NCBI GenBank assembly: GCA_022496205.1
Contig: WTXD01000004.1
Span: 682,001-746,000 of the forward strand
Length of the DNA stretch: 64,000 bases
Direction: 5' to 3'
Source: Gloeopeniophorella convolvens
Lineage: Eukaryota > Basidiomycota > Agaricomycetes > Russulales
Under the pieces are notes generated by a model. The model saw nothing but the letters and a program-made list of their open reading frames with translations. It searched no databases and had not been told where the DNA came from. Within the stretch, counting starts at the first letter, position 1. Each line of letters opens with the position of its first letter. Both the position numbers and the translations under genes were made by a program. Positions 56,072-64,000 of this stretch are shown one piece after another.

Positions 56072-56414
56072 TCATGAAGGCACGTTGGACGCGGCGGCAC
56101 TAGAAGAAGCAGCAGCGGTGGCGGCGTGTTGTGCTTGGACAAAAGACGTGAAGAGAGCAATGCAGACCGAGAGAAGGATAAACAAGGTGAAGCAGATGGC
56201 GGACAAGACAACGGCTGCGAATAGATGTCTAGACAATAAGCTGGCACAGTGGGGGGGCGGCTATACCTCTGCGGGAGACTTGGTAATGCTTCTTGGGAGG
56301 GTCTGAGGGGTTACGCGGAGGCTGAGTATGAGAGGCACGTATGAGAGGGACGAGAGTGATGCTGGGTCGCCTAGAGCGGTAGAAAGATGAGGAGGCGGTG
56401 AGGGCGTCAGACAT
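56072..56414 (-). CDS. Possible small membrane protein, frame unresolved
   Basis: The ATG at 56412-56414 opens MSDALTASSSFYRSRRPSIT...NPSDPPKKHYQVSRR, then a short GT-AG intron (39 nt). After it, one frame carries a strong hydrophobic stretch (HLFAAVVLSAICFTLFILLSVCIALF) that ends in a stop at 56072-56074, but the visible splice enters another frame (DIYSQPLSCPPSASPCL...) that runs on to 55948, over the end of PTH2 copy 2. So the TM design is appealing but not reachable without an unseen exon or an indel. It is divergent from the UPF0658 gene. Low confidence. Confidence 0.32.
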
Positions 56415-56581
56415 GCCGATGGCTGTGGAGGACGAGAAGGGCGTGGCGGTGAGTGGCGCGGAGACGCCGGTTCTCACGGTCAACTGAGATCGCAACGAGC
56501 ATCGTCGCGCGGTTTTCAAGCCAAAGTACTGTCCTTCCTCCCCGCCCAGGCCGGTCCTCCCCCTACACTCTTTCCACACCC
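56415..56581. promoter_or_regulatory. Short divergent promoter region
   Basis: 167 bp between the opposite ATG codons at 56414 and 56582, if the minus-strand gene is real. Rich in gagcg and gccgg words; no TATA. A layout-based call. Confidence 0.35.
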
Positions 56582-58212
56582 ATGTCGCTCTCTCACCCGC
56601 AACGCACGAACTTCTCCGACTCTTCAGACTTCTTCAAACCCTCGTATGACAACCTCGTAGATCCAAACGCCGCTCCATTCGCCCCCAACGCGCATCACAA
56701 GTCTTTCGTTCTTGACAACCCATCCGTACGACCAATTTTTCTTCCGTGTGGGCGAATTTTCACCCCGCGCAGGCCGATCGTAAAATCGAGCTCGACGATA
56801 ATGACTTTACTCCGCGGACAGCGTACCCCCCAACTTCTCAAATCCCACCGCCAGACACGCGGACATGGTGGCAGAAGGCACGCTACCCCTGGTCTTCCAT
56901 TTCGACTAATATTTACGTCGCTATTCCACCACAGCTCCTACCCGACTCCATCGCATGCCGCCTTTACGTCGTGACTGTTCTCGTCGAGACAACAATCGAC
57001 TTAGTGATTGAGGGCGATCTCCTGCTGCGATTTCATGAGGCAGAGAAACTGCAACAGCCATCTCAAGAAACCGGGACAGACAACATCGGTGACGCATCAA
57101 GAAAGATGCCTGTCTACCTTACCGTCTTCGCTCTGGCCCAGTTCGTTGTTTTGCGTGCATCATTTCTTTCGTTCGGCTGAACCTTTTGCTCAGCTTGTTC
57201 CAGCTGGGCATGGCATTAGACGCCGTATATGCTCGCAACACCCTGCAGTTCCTCGCTCTCACGTGAATACCTCTCATCACCCTTCCCGATATCTTTTGAC
57301 CTCGCTTCACTCACAGCGTCTTCAACGCTCTCTTCCTCGTCTACGCCATCATACAGTCCTCTGAAGTCCGCAACTCTTTAGCCAGCACAACGCAGAATGG
57401 CTTCTCACACATCCCTGTCAATGTCCTCACAACCGCCCTCCCAATCGTCATCGCAATCGCCGAGCTTGCTTACATCGCCCTTGCCTGGACCATCTACAAC
57501 GAGTTCGGGTGGAAGGTGTACAAGTTCTTGGGTGCCAACCGCCAGATCAAGAAGATGTTCGCCGTGTACCAGATCTACCAATGTCTCGTCAAGTTTGACG
57601 TGTTCTTCTGGGTTGGCTTTTGCGTGCAGTTCATCTGGCTGGTCCTGGACCGCAACTCTTGGGAGTTCTATGTCACTTGTGCCGCGCTCCCTCTATCCAT
57701 CGTTCTCTTGGTGGAGGGCCATCTAGCGGCAAGATACGAGAACAGGTGGATGATGAGCTCGTTCATCTCCGGCTGTGTCGGCGCAATGATCTACTTCTCA
57801 TACAAGGTGCGTTCACCGCATCGCCGCTCAATGTCGCTACCTAAAACTATTGATTTTAGTTCATCAAAGTGCTTGTCAAGAAGAATACAGCAGAGTTCGC
57901 GCCCGTCTGGGAGTCTCTTACCACTTTCTGTGCGTTCCCTCCAGCATTCTCTCTGTGCCGTGTTTTATGCCATTTCAGCCGTTATTTGCATCGTTCTCCT
58001 CCTCATCACTTTCGTTTATGCATGGATTGTCATGCGCAACTTTGGGCGGGGATTAAGGGAACAGAGTATGTTCCCCCTATCTGTCTGCCAATCAACACAC
58101 TGACCCCTGTCGTCTAGTTTCGCGGAAACAGGCAACCGCAGGCCGGGGCACAGCCAAGCACAACGCGTACCCATCGTTGTCCGTGCGACCCAACCGGATG
58201 AGCATCGACTGA
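56582..58212 (+). CDS. UPF0658 Golgi-apparatus membrane protein
   Basis: A multi-span fungal protein of unknown function, named from its Golgi location in fission yeast. The ATG at 56582 starts MSLSHPQRTNFSDSSDFFKPSYDNLVDPN. A soluble head with TWWQKARYPWSSISTNIYV follows, then about seven TM segments: LLPDSIACRLYVVTVLVETTIDL, MPVYLTVFALAQ, VFNALFLVYAII, NVLTTALPIVIAIAELAYIALAWTIY, QCLVKFDVFFWVGFCVQFIWLVL, TCAALPLSIVLLVEGHLAARYE, MMSSFISGCVGAMIYFSYK and VICIVLLLITFVYAWIVMRNFGRGLRE. The hallmark FGWKVYKFLGANRQIKKMF precedes the middle TM, and a basic tail ends RPNRMSID (stop 58210-58212). About 410 residues; six or seven introns. Confidence 0.85.
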
Positions 58213-58766
58213 ACATGCTCGCCCTGTTGCCGTCCACGCTTGTATTTGTGCCCCGATCAGTCAGTCTCCTATGTGTGAATACCTCGCTCGCTGCGCGTAT
58301 ATACAGCATACGATCTACCCACGGACTTCTATACCAGCCGCGTACTCCCATCCCCCACCCGCTTAACATTATACATTATCTTACGCGCTTGCGTTGTTGC
58401 TGGGCTTCCACCAAGCGTCATACGCTCATTTCTCCCTTCGCCTCCTTTCGCCCCCTTCTCTGGTCATTCTTTCTTCGATATGAGCGTTCGCTTCCTGTGT
58501 CTACGTAGTCGTTGCCAGGGAGATTGCGGGCTGTGTGGGAGCGGCTGGAGTTTATATATGTATTGCTAGCAGACTACGAGAAAGCGCCAACTGGTCAGCG
58601 CCGTGGAAGGTGCGGAAGGGACGAGTTGGCAGCGTTGTTTGTGTTGTCTCATTAACAGCCGGCCACGTGGCGCAACTGAAAGGGTACCCGCCCTGCGTGC
58701 GTGAAACGAGCACAACGCAGTGCTTTCCCCAGCCGATCAGGCCTCCTCCACCCGCAAACAACTATT
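58213..58766. other. Gap upstream of BET1
   Basis: 554 bp. Left half is C/T-rich 3' UTR-like; the right half stays open in one plus frame by chance. No feature is recognised. Confidence 0.45.
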
Positions 58767-59386
58767 ATGACCCAACGGTACGCCATCCAGCTACGCGTCC
58801 GCCCGCCTCCAGAGCTGAACGCACGCGCGTACGCACGCAACGCACAGGCACCGCGTCTCGCACGCCACGCTCGGGCTCGACGCCGACCCGTCGCCCTACG
58901 CGCCGACACCACCGCACTCGGGGCGCTCCTCGCCTCACCCGGCCTTCGCGGGCGCACGTTTTGCAGATGACCTCGAGGGCCAGAACGACGAGGCGATCGA
59001 GGGGCTCAGCGCGAGGGTCAAGATGCTCAAGGAGGTGCGCCCCGCCCCGCCTCGCACATGTGTGTGTATATGTGTGCCTGCGCGCTCACCGTGTGTGTAT
59101 AGATCACGATCGGCATCGGGAACGAGGTGCGCGACTCGACGATCCAGCTCAGCCAGATGGTGCGTCGTACCACTGCGGACTCTGGGCTTCGGGCGGGCGT
59201 GGCTGACGGCGTGCATACGTGTGCGTGTAGAACGACGCGTTCGCAGAGACGTCGGGCATCCTCGGGGGCACGTTCCGGCGGATGAACAACATGGCGGAGC
59301 GGCAGGGCTGCCGCTGGCTGTGGTACATCGTCTTCCTCATCATGGTCTTCTGGTTCTTCATTGTCGTCTGGTGGTTCCGGCGGTAG
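58767..59386 (+). CDS. BET1: BET1 SNARE of ER-Golgi transport
   Basis: A Qc-SNARE on COPII vesicles. The ATG at 58767 gives an 11-nt first exon (M-T-Q-R), then a 65-nt intron. The N-terminus is RVSHATLGLDADPSPYAPTPPHSGRS, then the SNARE motif EGQNDEAIEGLSARVKMLKEITIGIGNEVRDSTIQLSQMNDAFAETSGILGGTFRRMNNM, and a tail anchor WLWYIVFLIMVFWFFIVVWWF followed by RR. Total 136 residues. The MNNM..R..GCRW link before the TM is characteristic of Bet1. Arg-rich overlapping frames in this GC-rich region are shadows. The identity is secure. Confidence 0.93.
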
Positions 59387-59723
59387 CGTGCATCCGGTCG
59401 TGCCAGTGCCGCCCGCAGCTGTTGTTTTCTCTCCTTAGCTGTTGTCCTGTCGTCGCTCGTTGTATCTCGTACAATTCTATAATCCATGCACATCTTCAGA
59501 CGAACCCTTGTGAACTCGTGTGTACGAGAGGTGGAGCACGGAAGTAGAGCAAAACACAGCGATCTCTATGTGTGTGCCATAGCCCAAGGAACTAGGCGTG
59601 TGTCATTGTGGGCATCAATGTGACGTGAAATGCCGGGGAGCACCCCCGGGCGATTAAGAACGTGATAAGTATATCTACAGCAAACTCGGTCCATGCCAAG
59701 TAGACAACACGAGGCCAGGCGCA
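59387..59723. other. Convergent 3' gap
   Basis: 337 bp between the BET1 and ULP1 stops, with no feature beyond likely UTRs. Confidence 0.5.
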
Positions 59724-62274
59724 CTATGTGCCCCCGCGCAGCTGCGTATGTGCAATCTCCCAGATCATGCGCCGGCGCAGGTACGCCATGTTACGCTGCG
59801 TAAAGTTAAATGGCGAGTCCATGCCCCGCGAGATTGCCTCGAGGAATTGGCACGTGAACACGCCACAGTCGTACCCGTTCTCCTGCTGCGGCGTGTCCCG
59901 CGGAGAGTAGTCAACCCAGTCGGTCCAGTCAAACGGCTTTGACTTCTTGTTGAGATGCTCAAGCTTGACGTACTCGCGCAGCAGCTGAATCGCTCGAAAG
60001 TTCAGCGGGGTCTATACGGGAAGAGTGGCGGGCGTACGTCGAACACATCCTGCCGCCGCACGCCCATGCTGTCGAACGACTCTATGCGCCGCCGCCGGAA
60101 GTTGATTGCTGCTGCTGTCCAATGCGAGTTGCCGTGATTGATGGGTATCAAGATGACGTCTTTTGAGAATATGTCGAACTAAGTACGGCGAGTTCCAGTG
60201 AGCACAACGGCTTCTGGGAGAGTGTATTCTACTATACCTTTTTGGTCCACTTTGCGAGGCGAGCCTTCTCATACCCCTCCCTCGACAGCTTCTCAAAGAA
60301 GAACGAGTTGAAGTAATGAACGTCGAGTATCGGGCTCTTGTCACGCCGCGCGCCATTTTTCAGGGCATTGCCCTTAGGGCGTGCTTCCGATCGATCGAGA
60401 ATGAGTTGCCCATAGAAGTTGATGATTTCGTCATTAAGCCAAGTGCCAGGCCTCAGACGGCCGAGGTCCGAATCTGTGACCTGCAAACGTGCCGCTTTGG
60501 CGATGACGCCACGCTTCCTGAGTACCAAGGTAACTTCATCGTCTTCATGCGGAGGAAGTGACTGTGGTAGCGGTGGGCCACGAAGACGGATGTCAATTTC
60601 ACTGTCTTTGGCGCGCCTGGAGATGCGAAGCTGCTCGAAAGATGGAATGAAAGCTGGCAGCGGTTTCGGGCTACGGTCATCCCGTCAGAGAAAATCGAGG
60701 TGGCGCCCGTAAAAGACGCACCCGTTGAGTGTTTCCTTCGCCCTCTGAATAGCGCGTTCGAGAAAATCGGGGCTAACATCCTGTTGATCGCTGATCAGAA
60801 TTGCGGAGGAAAAACAACGTAGGTAGACGCACATCTCCATAGGAGCGTCTTCTCTGTTCATCATCTTGGTACCTTGACCGGAGGTCGGTATGAGAACGAT
60901 GGGCTAATATTTTGTTAGGAGGTCTGCTTGCCGCGTTATATGGCACCACTCACGGGACATGACGTTCTGACTCTCAAGGAGCTGCTGGTAGCTCAGGAAA
61001 CCTTACTCCAGGTGAGGCCCAGATTACGCCGTAGATGCAGTGCACTTACCTTGGAAAGTCTGCAGGTCAGAAGAGTAACCCTTAGACTGGTAAGCCCGGT
61101 AGAGATCCTCCACCATCTCTTCTTGTGTCTCCTTTCTGATTTCGAGCACGCGAGCTTTATGCTACGGAAGATATATTAGTACACTTGAGAAAGGCGAGAT
61201 AAATAAACTGACAGCAGCCTGATAGATATGGGGCCTCGCCGCCTTTCTGGAAAATACTTTCTTGACCACCCGACTGGCAAGTCTCTTCTCTGCTTTTGCA
61301 ATCGCGGCCTGGACCTCCTCCCGAGAACCCGGCGTGGCGGTCAAGGTGCTTGTAGAGGCAGTGGCAGACGGCGGTCCGGGCTCGCTATCGCTGACCCGTT
61401 CTGGGGGCTGCGGTCGCGGAGTAGGTACTGAGGGTAAGTGTGGCGATGGTGGAGGGGCCATTGATCGATAGTACGGGTTGGACAAAGCCTCCGCTCGCGG
61501 CGCTGTTTGTGGAGTTTGAGGAACGTAGATAGGCTTTTGCGGTGTCTCGATGGAAGGGCTCATGTAGGCCCCTGGAATAGGGGGGCGGAATGACAGTCGC
61601 CGATTGGTGGATGGCGCAGTATTAAACGACTTAGATGGACCTGCGACTGGGGTCGAAGTGGCTCTCCGGATGGGCCGATGGTTTCAGGCAATAGCCTCTG
61701 CTTGAGCGGCGGAGAGCCTCCGTTCGCTGCGGAAGCCGAGGAAGCGTGGTCTGACGCGTCACGATGCAAGCCTGGCACCGACTGCGAGGGTTCGGATGAA
61801 GAGGCTACCTCGGGTTGGCCAGAAGGTAAAACGTTCGAACGCAGGGCAGTAGAGTCATGATCTGAAGCGTGTCTGGAATGGGGAGACGTTCTTCCCGTTC
61901 GTGTTTTGGGAGAACGGCTACGCCGTTGCTGTCTTGAGGGAAGAGATGACGGACGAGCGGAAGGAGGTCGCTGTTGCTCTGCCGCATCGGGTCTTCGAAG
62001 AGATGAAGAAGAGAAACGCTGAGGTTGGGGCTCCTTGAGGGCTACAAGAAGAGTTTAGTAAAGAGACAGGAGAGATGAGAGGGAGAAGCCGACCGTCCAT
62101 GACGATGCCCGAGGCAGCCTTTGTGAGGTTAACAAAGCTAGAGATCCAGTGGGAGAGAAGGCCTTCGCCTTGAGAAGCAGTGGGACTGTCGCCGTAGAGA
62201 GCCGATGTTTTTCGATGTTTCGAAGCGCGGACTGGGAGGATAGGGTCCTGCGCGCTCCGCTTGAGGTTAAGCAT
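59724..62274 (-). CDS. ULP1: ULP1/SENP-type SUMO protease
   Basis: A C48 Cys protease that matures SUMO and removes it from targets. The ATG at 62272-62274 starts MLNLKRSAQDPILPVRASKHRK. The N-terminal half is disordered (Ser/Pro-rich, e.g. MAPPPSPHLPSVPTPRPQPPERV), then a helical bridge (SREEVQAAIAKAEKRLASRVVKKVF). The protease domain: LGRLRPGTWLNDEIINFYGQLILDRS, LDVHYFNSFFFEKLSREGYEKARLAKWTKKVDIFSKD, PINHGNSHWTAAAINF (catalytic His), RIESFDSMG (Asp), and QENGYDCGVFTCQFLEAISRG (catalytic Cys). It ends EIAHTQLRGGT, stop 59724-59726. About 640 residues and about ten introns. Divergent from the ARP10-like gene, with tRNA-Met in the space between. Confidence 0.92.
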
Positions 62275-62460
62275 TGAGGAGGGCGCGACGGGGACGAGTG
62301 GACAAAGAGGAGGACGGAGGGAATCAGAGGCGCGAGCGTGTGTCGGGTGAGTGTCACCTGAGCTTGTCTGCCTTGTTCGATTTCGACATGCAGACACACT
62401 CGGCACCATGCCACGCCGGCACCGGTCATCCATGTTTCGTTCAGCCACACCAAGGGCAAG

Positions 62461-62564
62461 GCTTGGATGGCTCAGTTGGTTAGAGCGCAGGTCTCATATT
62501 CGCTTATGAGTGATCAGCTGATCATCAAATCCTGAGGTCGTGAGTTCGATCCTCACTCCGAGCA
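62461..62564 (+). tRNA. tRNA-Met(CAT), elongator, with 30-nt intron
   Basis: Acceptor GCTTGGA pairs with TCCGAGC plus discriminator A (62564). D-arm GCTC-AGTTGGTTA-GAGC; anticodon arm CAGGT-CT-CAT-A, intron 62499-62528, then A-TCCTG (31/39 is a T-T pair, as in other elongator Met tRNAs); T-arm GTGAG-TTCGATC-CTCAC. A Pol III stop (six T) begins at 62566. Introns after position 37 are the canonical place. The cloverleaf is complete and should be functional. Confidence 0.93.
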
Positions 62565-62679
62565 TCTTTTTTCTATTTCCCTCATCCGCGTCCTGCGTCC
62601 TACATCGCGCCTCTTTCGGCGCGACGCGTTCCTCCTCCGCTTGCTAGTGTATCGCGTCCTAGTTCAGGCAACTACCGCC

Positions 62680-64000
62680 ATGTCTGCCGCTCCCTCGACT
62701 CCCCGCGCTTCGAGATCTTCTCATGCTGTACCAACAACGCCCACAGGGGCACCAGGTAACACGCGCTTGGCCCACTCTAGCGTCGTACAGGCATCTCCGC
62801 ATTATCAGACAACCCGGAGACATTCTCTCTATGGCACGGAGGATCGGATCGTAATAGACCCTGGCTCTCACGTCTGGAAGGTTGGCTTCAGCGGCGAAGG
62901 TCGCCCCCGAGATGTCTTCTTTGTTGGCCCATTGTGGGGGCTTCAGCGATCGTCAGATCCAATAGAACGAGAGGAGGAGGATCGCGTCCTGGAGGCAAAA
63001 CTACAGGCACACTTACGGGCCGTCTTTCATGAGTATGATATCCCTCTCTTATTGCGTTGCCGTGTGGCTCAGTTCTGCCGCGTCAGCTCTCTCTTGACAG
63101 ACCCAAAGTCGAGGAAGGTCATTGTTGTTGAGCATCCCATGCTCCCAGTCCACGTAAAGGACACTCTTGCCAAAGTCCTCTTCGACAACCTGCAGGTACG
63201 AATGCCTATTCTCCTAGCTCTTGTCGCGGATCTCTCACCTCTTCAGATTCCTGCAATATCGTTCGCTTCCAGCCACCTACTCGCACTCTTCTCCGTGGGC
63301 CGCATAACGGGTCTCGTCCTTGACTGTGGGGAGCTAGAGTCCACAGCGCTCCCTGTGAGTCGTTTCATCGCCCCACACCTCTTATGTAGCTCTTATGACA
63401 CGTATTTCTTCAGATATATTCGTCACGGCCGCTATTCCATAAGCTGAAGACAACACCCCTCGCTGGGGCGCGCTTGACCTCCCATCTCCGCGCGCTTCTC
63501 CTTCTCTTTGCGACTTATCTGCCACCACCGACATCGCTTAGCGCTGCCGTCAACCTTCCTGCCTCTTCGCGTTCGACCCGTGTACCCCCAGAAGTACTCT
63601 CCGATGCTGTAATGGAGGAAATCAAAACCCGCTGCTCTTTTGTCGGCGAAGCCCTGGACACCGCATCAGAATCCCGCATGTCGCCGGCAGGGGATGAGCC
63701 CATGGATCTCGACCTCGTCCCGACCGATAGCGCGCCCTCTGAGTCTGACTTCTCTCGCATCTCGGCCGACCGAGACAGCAACATGGGTCCAGGATCTTCT
63801 GATTTCTCGGTGGTCTCGAGGTCACAGGTTATACCCGAACGCTCAAACCGCGGCGAGCATCAATTACAGGCGCTTGCAAACCTGTATATGCGTCACTCAA
63901 CCGCTACCGACTTGCATTTGAAGGTCACGCCACCTGTATCTCAGCAAACAGGTACAGGTCATGGCACGCTCATCATACCCGGATGGATTCGAGAGCGTGG
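62680..64000 (+). CDS. ARP10-like actin-related protein, 3' end beyond window
   Basis: The actin-fold ATPase group that includes Arp10/Arp11 of dynactin. The ATG at 62680 starts MSAAPSTPRASRSSHAVPTTPTG, an N-terminal extension. The fold begins with EDRIVIDPGSHVWKVGFSGEGRPRDVF (phosphate-1 motif with DPGS). Next are KVIVVEHPMLPVHVKDTLAKVLFDNLQ, IPAISFASSHLLALFSVGRITGLVLDCGELESTALP (phosphate-2 region), RLTSHLRALLLLFATYLPPP, an acidic insert DEPMDLDLVPTD, and RGEHQLQALANLYMRHSTATDL. The window ends inside the gene (...LIIPGWIRERG), so the C-terminus is missing. Sequence drift from actin is high, as usual for Arp10. Confidence 0.82.

Noticed and set aside
58535..59206. Arg-rich plus-strand frame over BET1
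   Set aside because: Shadow of BET1 in a GC-rich stretch, with no domain and no splicing support.
1..64000. CRISPR arrays, phage, insertion sequences, secondary-metabolite clusters, virus-derived genes
   Set aside because: None of the repeat patterns or domain signatures were seen.

Overview
The window is nuclear DNA of a filamentous basidiomycete, most likely an Agaricomycete. Almost every gene is cut by several short introns of about 46-65 nt with GT(R)-(Y)AG ends. Genes are packed about one per 2 kb on both strands, and proteins such as the SPT5-like protein, the UPF0658 Golgi protein and the BIM1-like copper protein point to this group. There are no bacterial operons, phage genes or CRISPR arrays. 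All coding spans below include introns; exon joins were worked out by hand from frame continuity and family motifs.

Left part, 1-21.6 kb. A truncated BET double-bromodomain protein and WDR70 lie on the minus strand, followed by a nuclear-looking unknown protein. Next comes a metal and sulfur stretch: frataxin, a single-domain mitochondrial rhodanese, a CTR copper transporter, a BIM1-like GPI-anchored copper protein directly behind it, a small conserved protein, and a 3-mercaptopyruvate sulfurtransferase that carries an apparent one-base frameshift. V-ATPase subunit C, a multi-KH RNA-binding protein and an RWD-RBR (RNF14/ITT1-like) ubiquitin ligase complete this part.

Middle part, 21.8-44.5 kb. 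URB2, L-threonine aldolase, a ZNF706-like mini zinc finger protein, TIM10 and UTP4 (divergent), an MPV17/SYM1-family protein, a histidine phosphatase, a GH15 glycosidase with a probable frameshift, a peptidyl-tRNA hydrolase 2 gene, tRNA-Arg(ACG), an AT-rich island with a tRNA-like Pol III unit, and the HAS1 helicase. URB2, UTP4 and HAS1 all act in ribosome assembly. A degenerate tRNA-Lys(CTT)-like sequence lies at 36.1 kb.

Right part, 44.8-64 kb. A TMEM33/POM33 protein, a tiny membrane protein, a CBS-PB1-TM protein, SGF11 (SAGA deubiquitinase module), an SPT5-like NGN/KOW protein, a second PTH2 gene, an uncertain small gene, a UPF0658 Golgi protein, the BET1 SNARE, the ULP1 SUMO protease, an intron-containing tRNA-Met and the start of an ARP10-like actin-related protein.

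Most striking points: the CTR / BIM1-like copper pair; two PTH2 paralogues 14 kb apart, one with a 6-nt micro-exon; GC-AG introns needed by frataxin, TIM10 and GH15; single-base frameshifts in two otherwise intact enzymes; and an AT-rich island with a SINE-like Pol III unit beside a tRNA gene.
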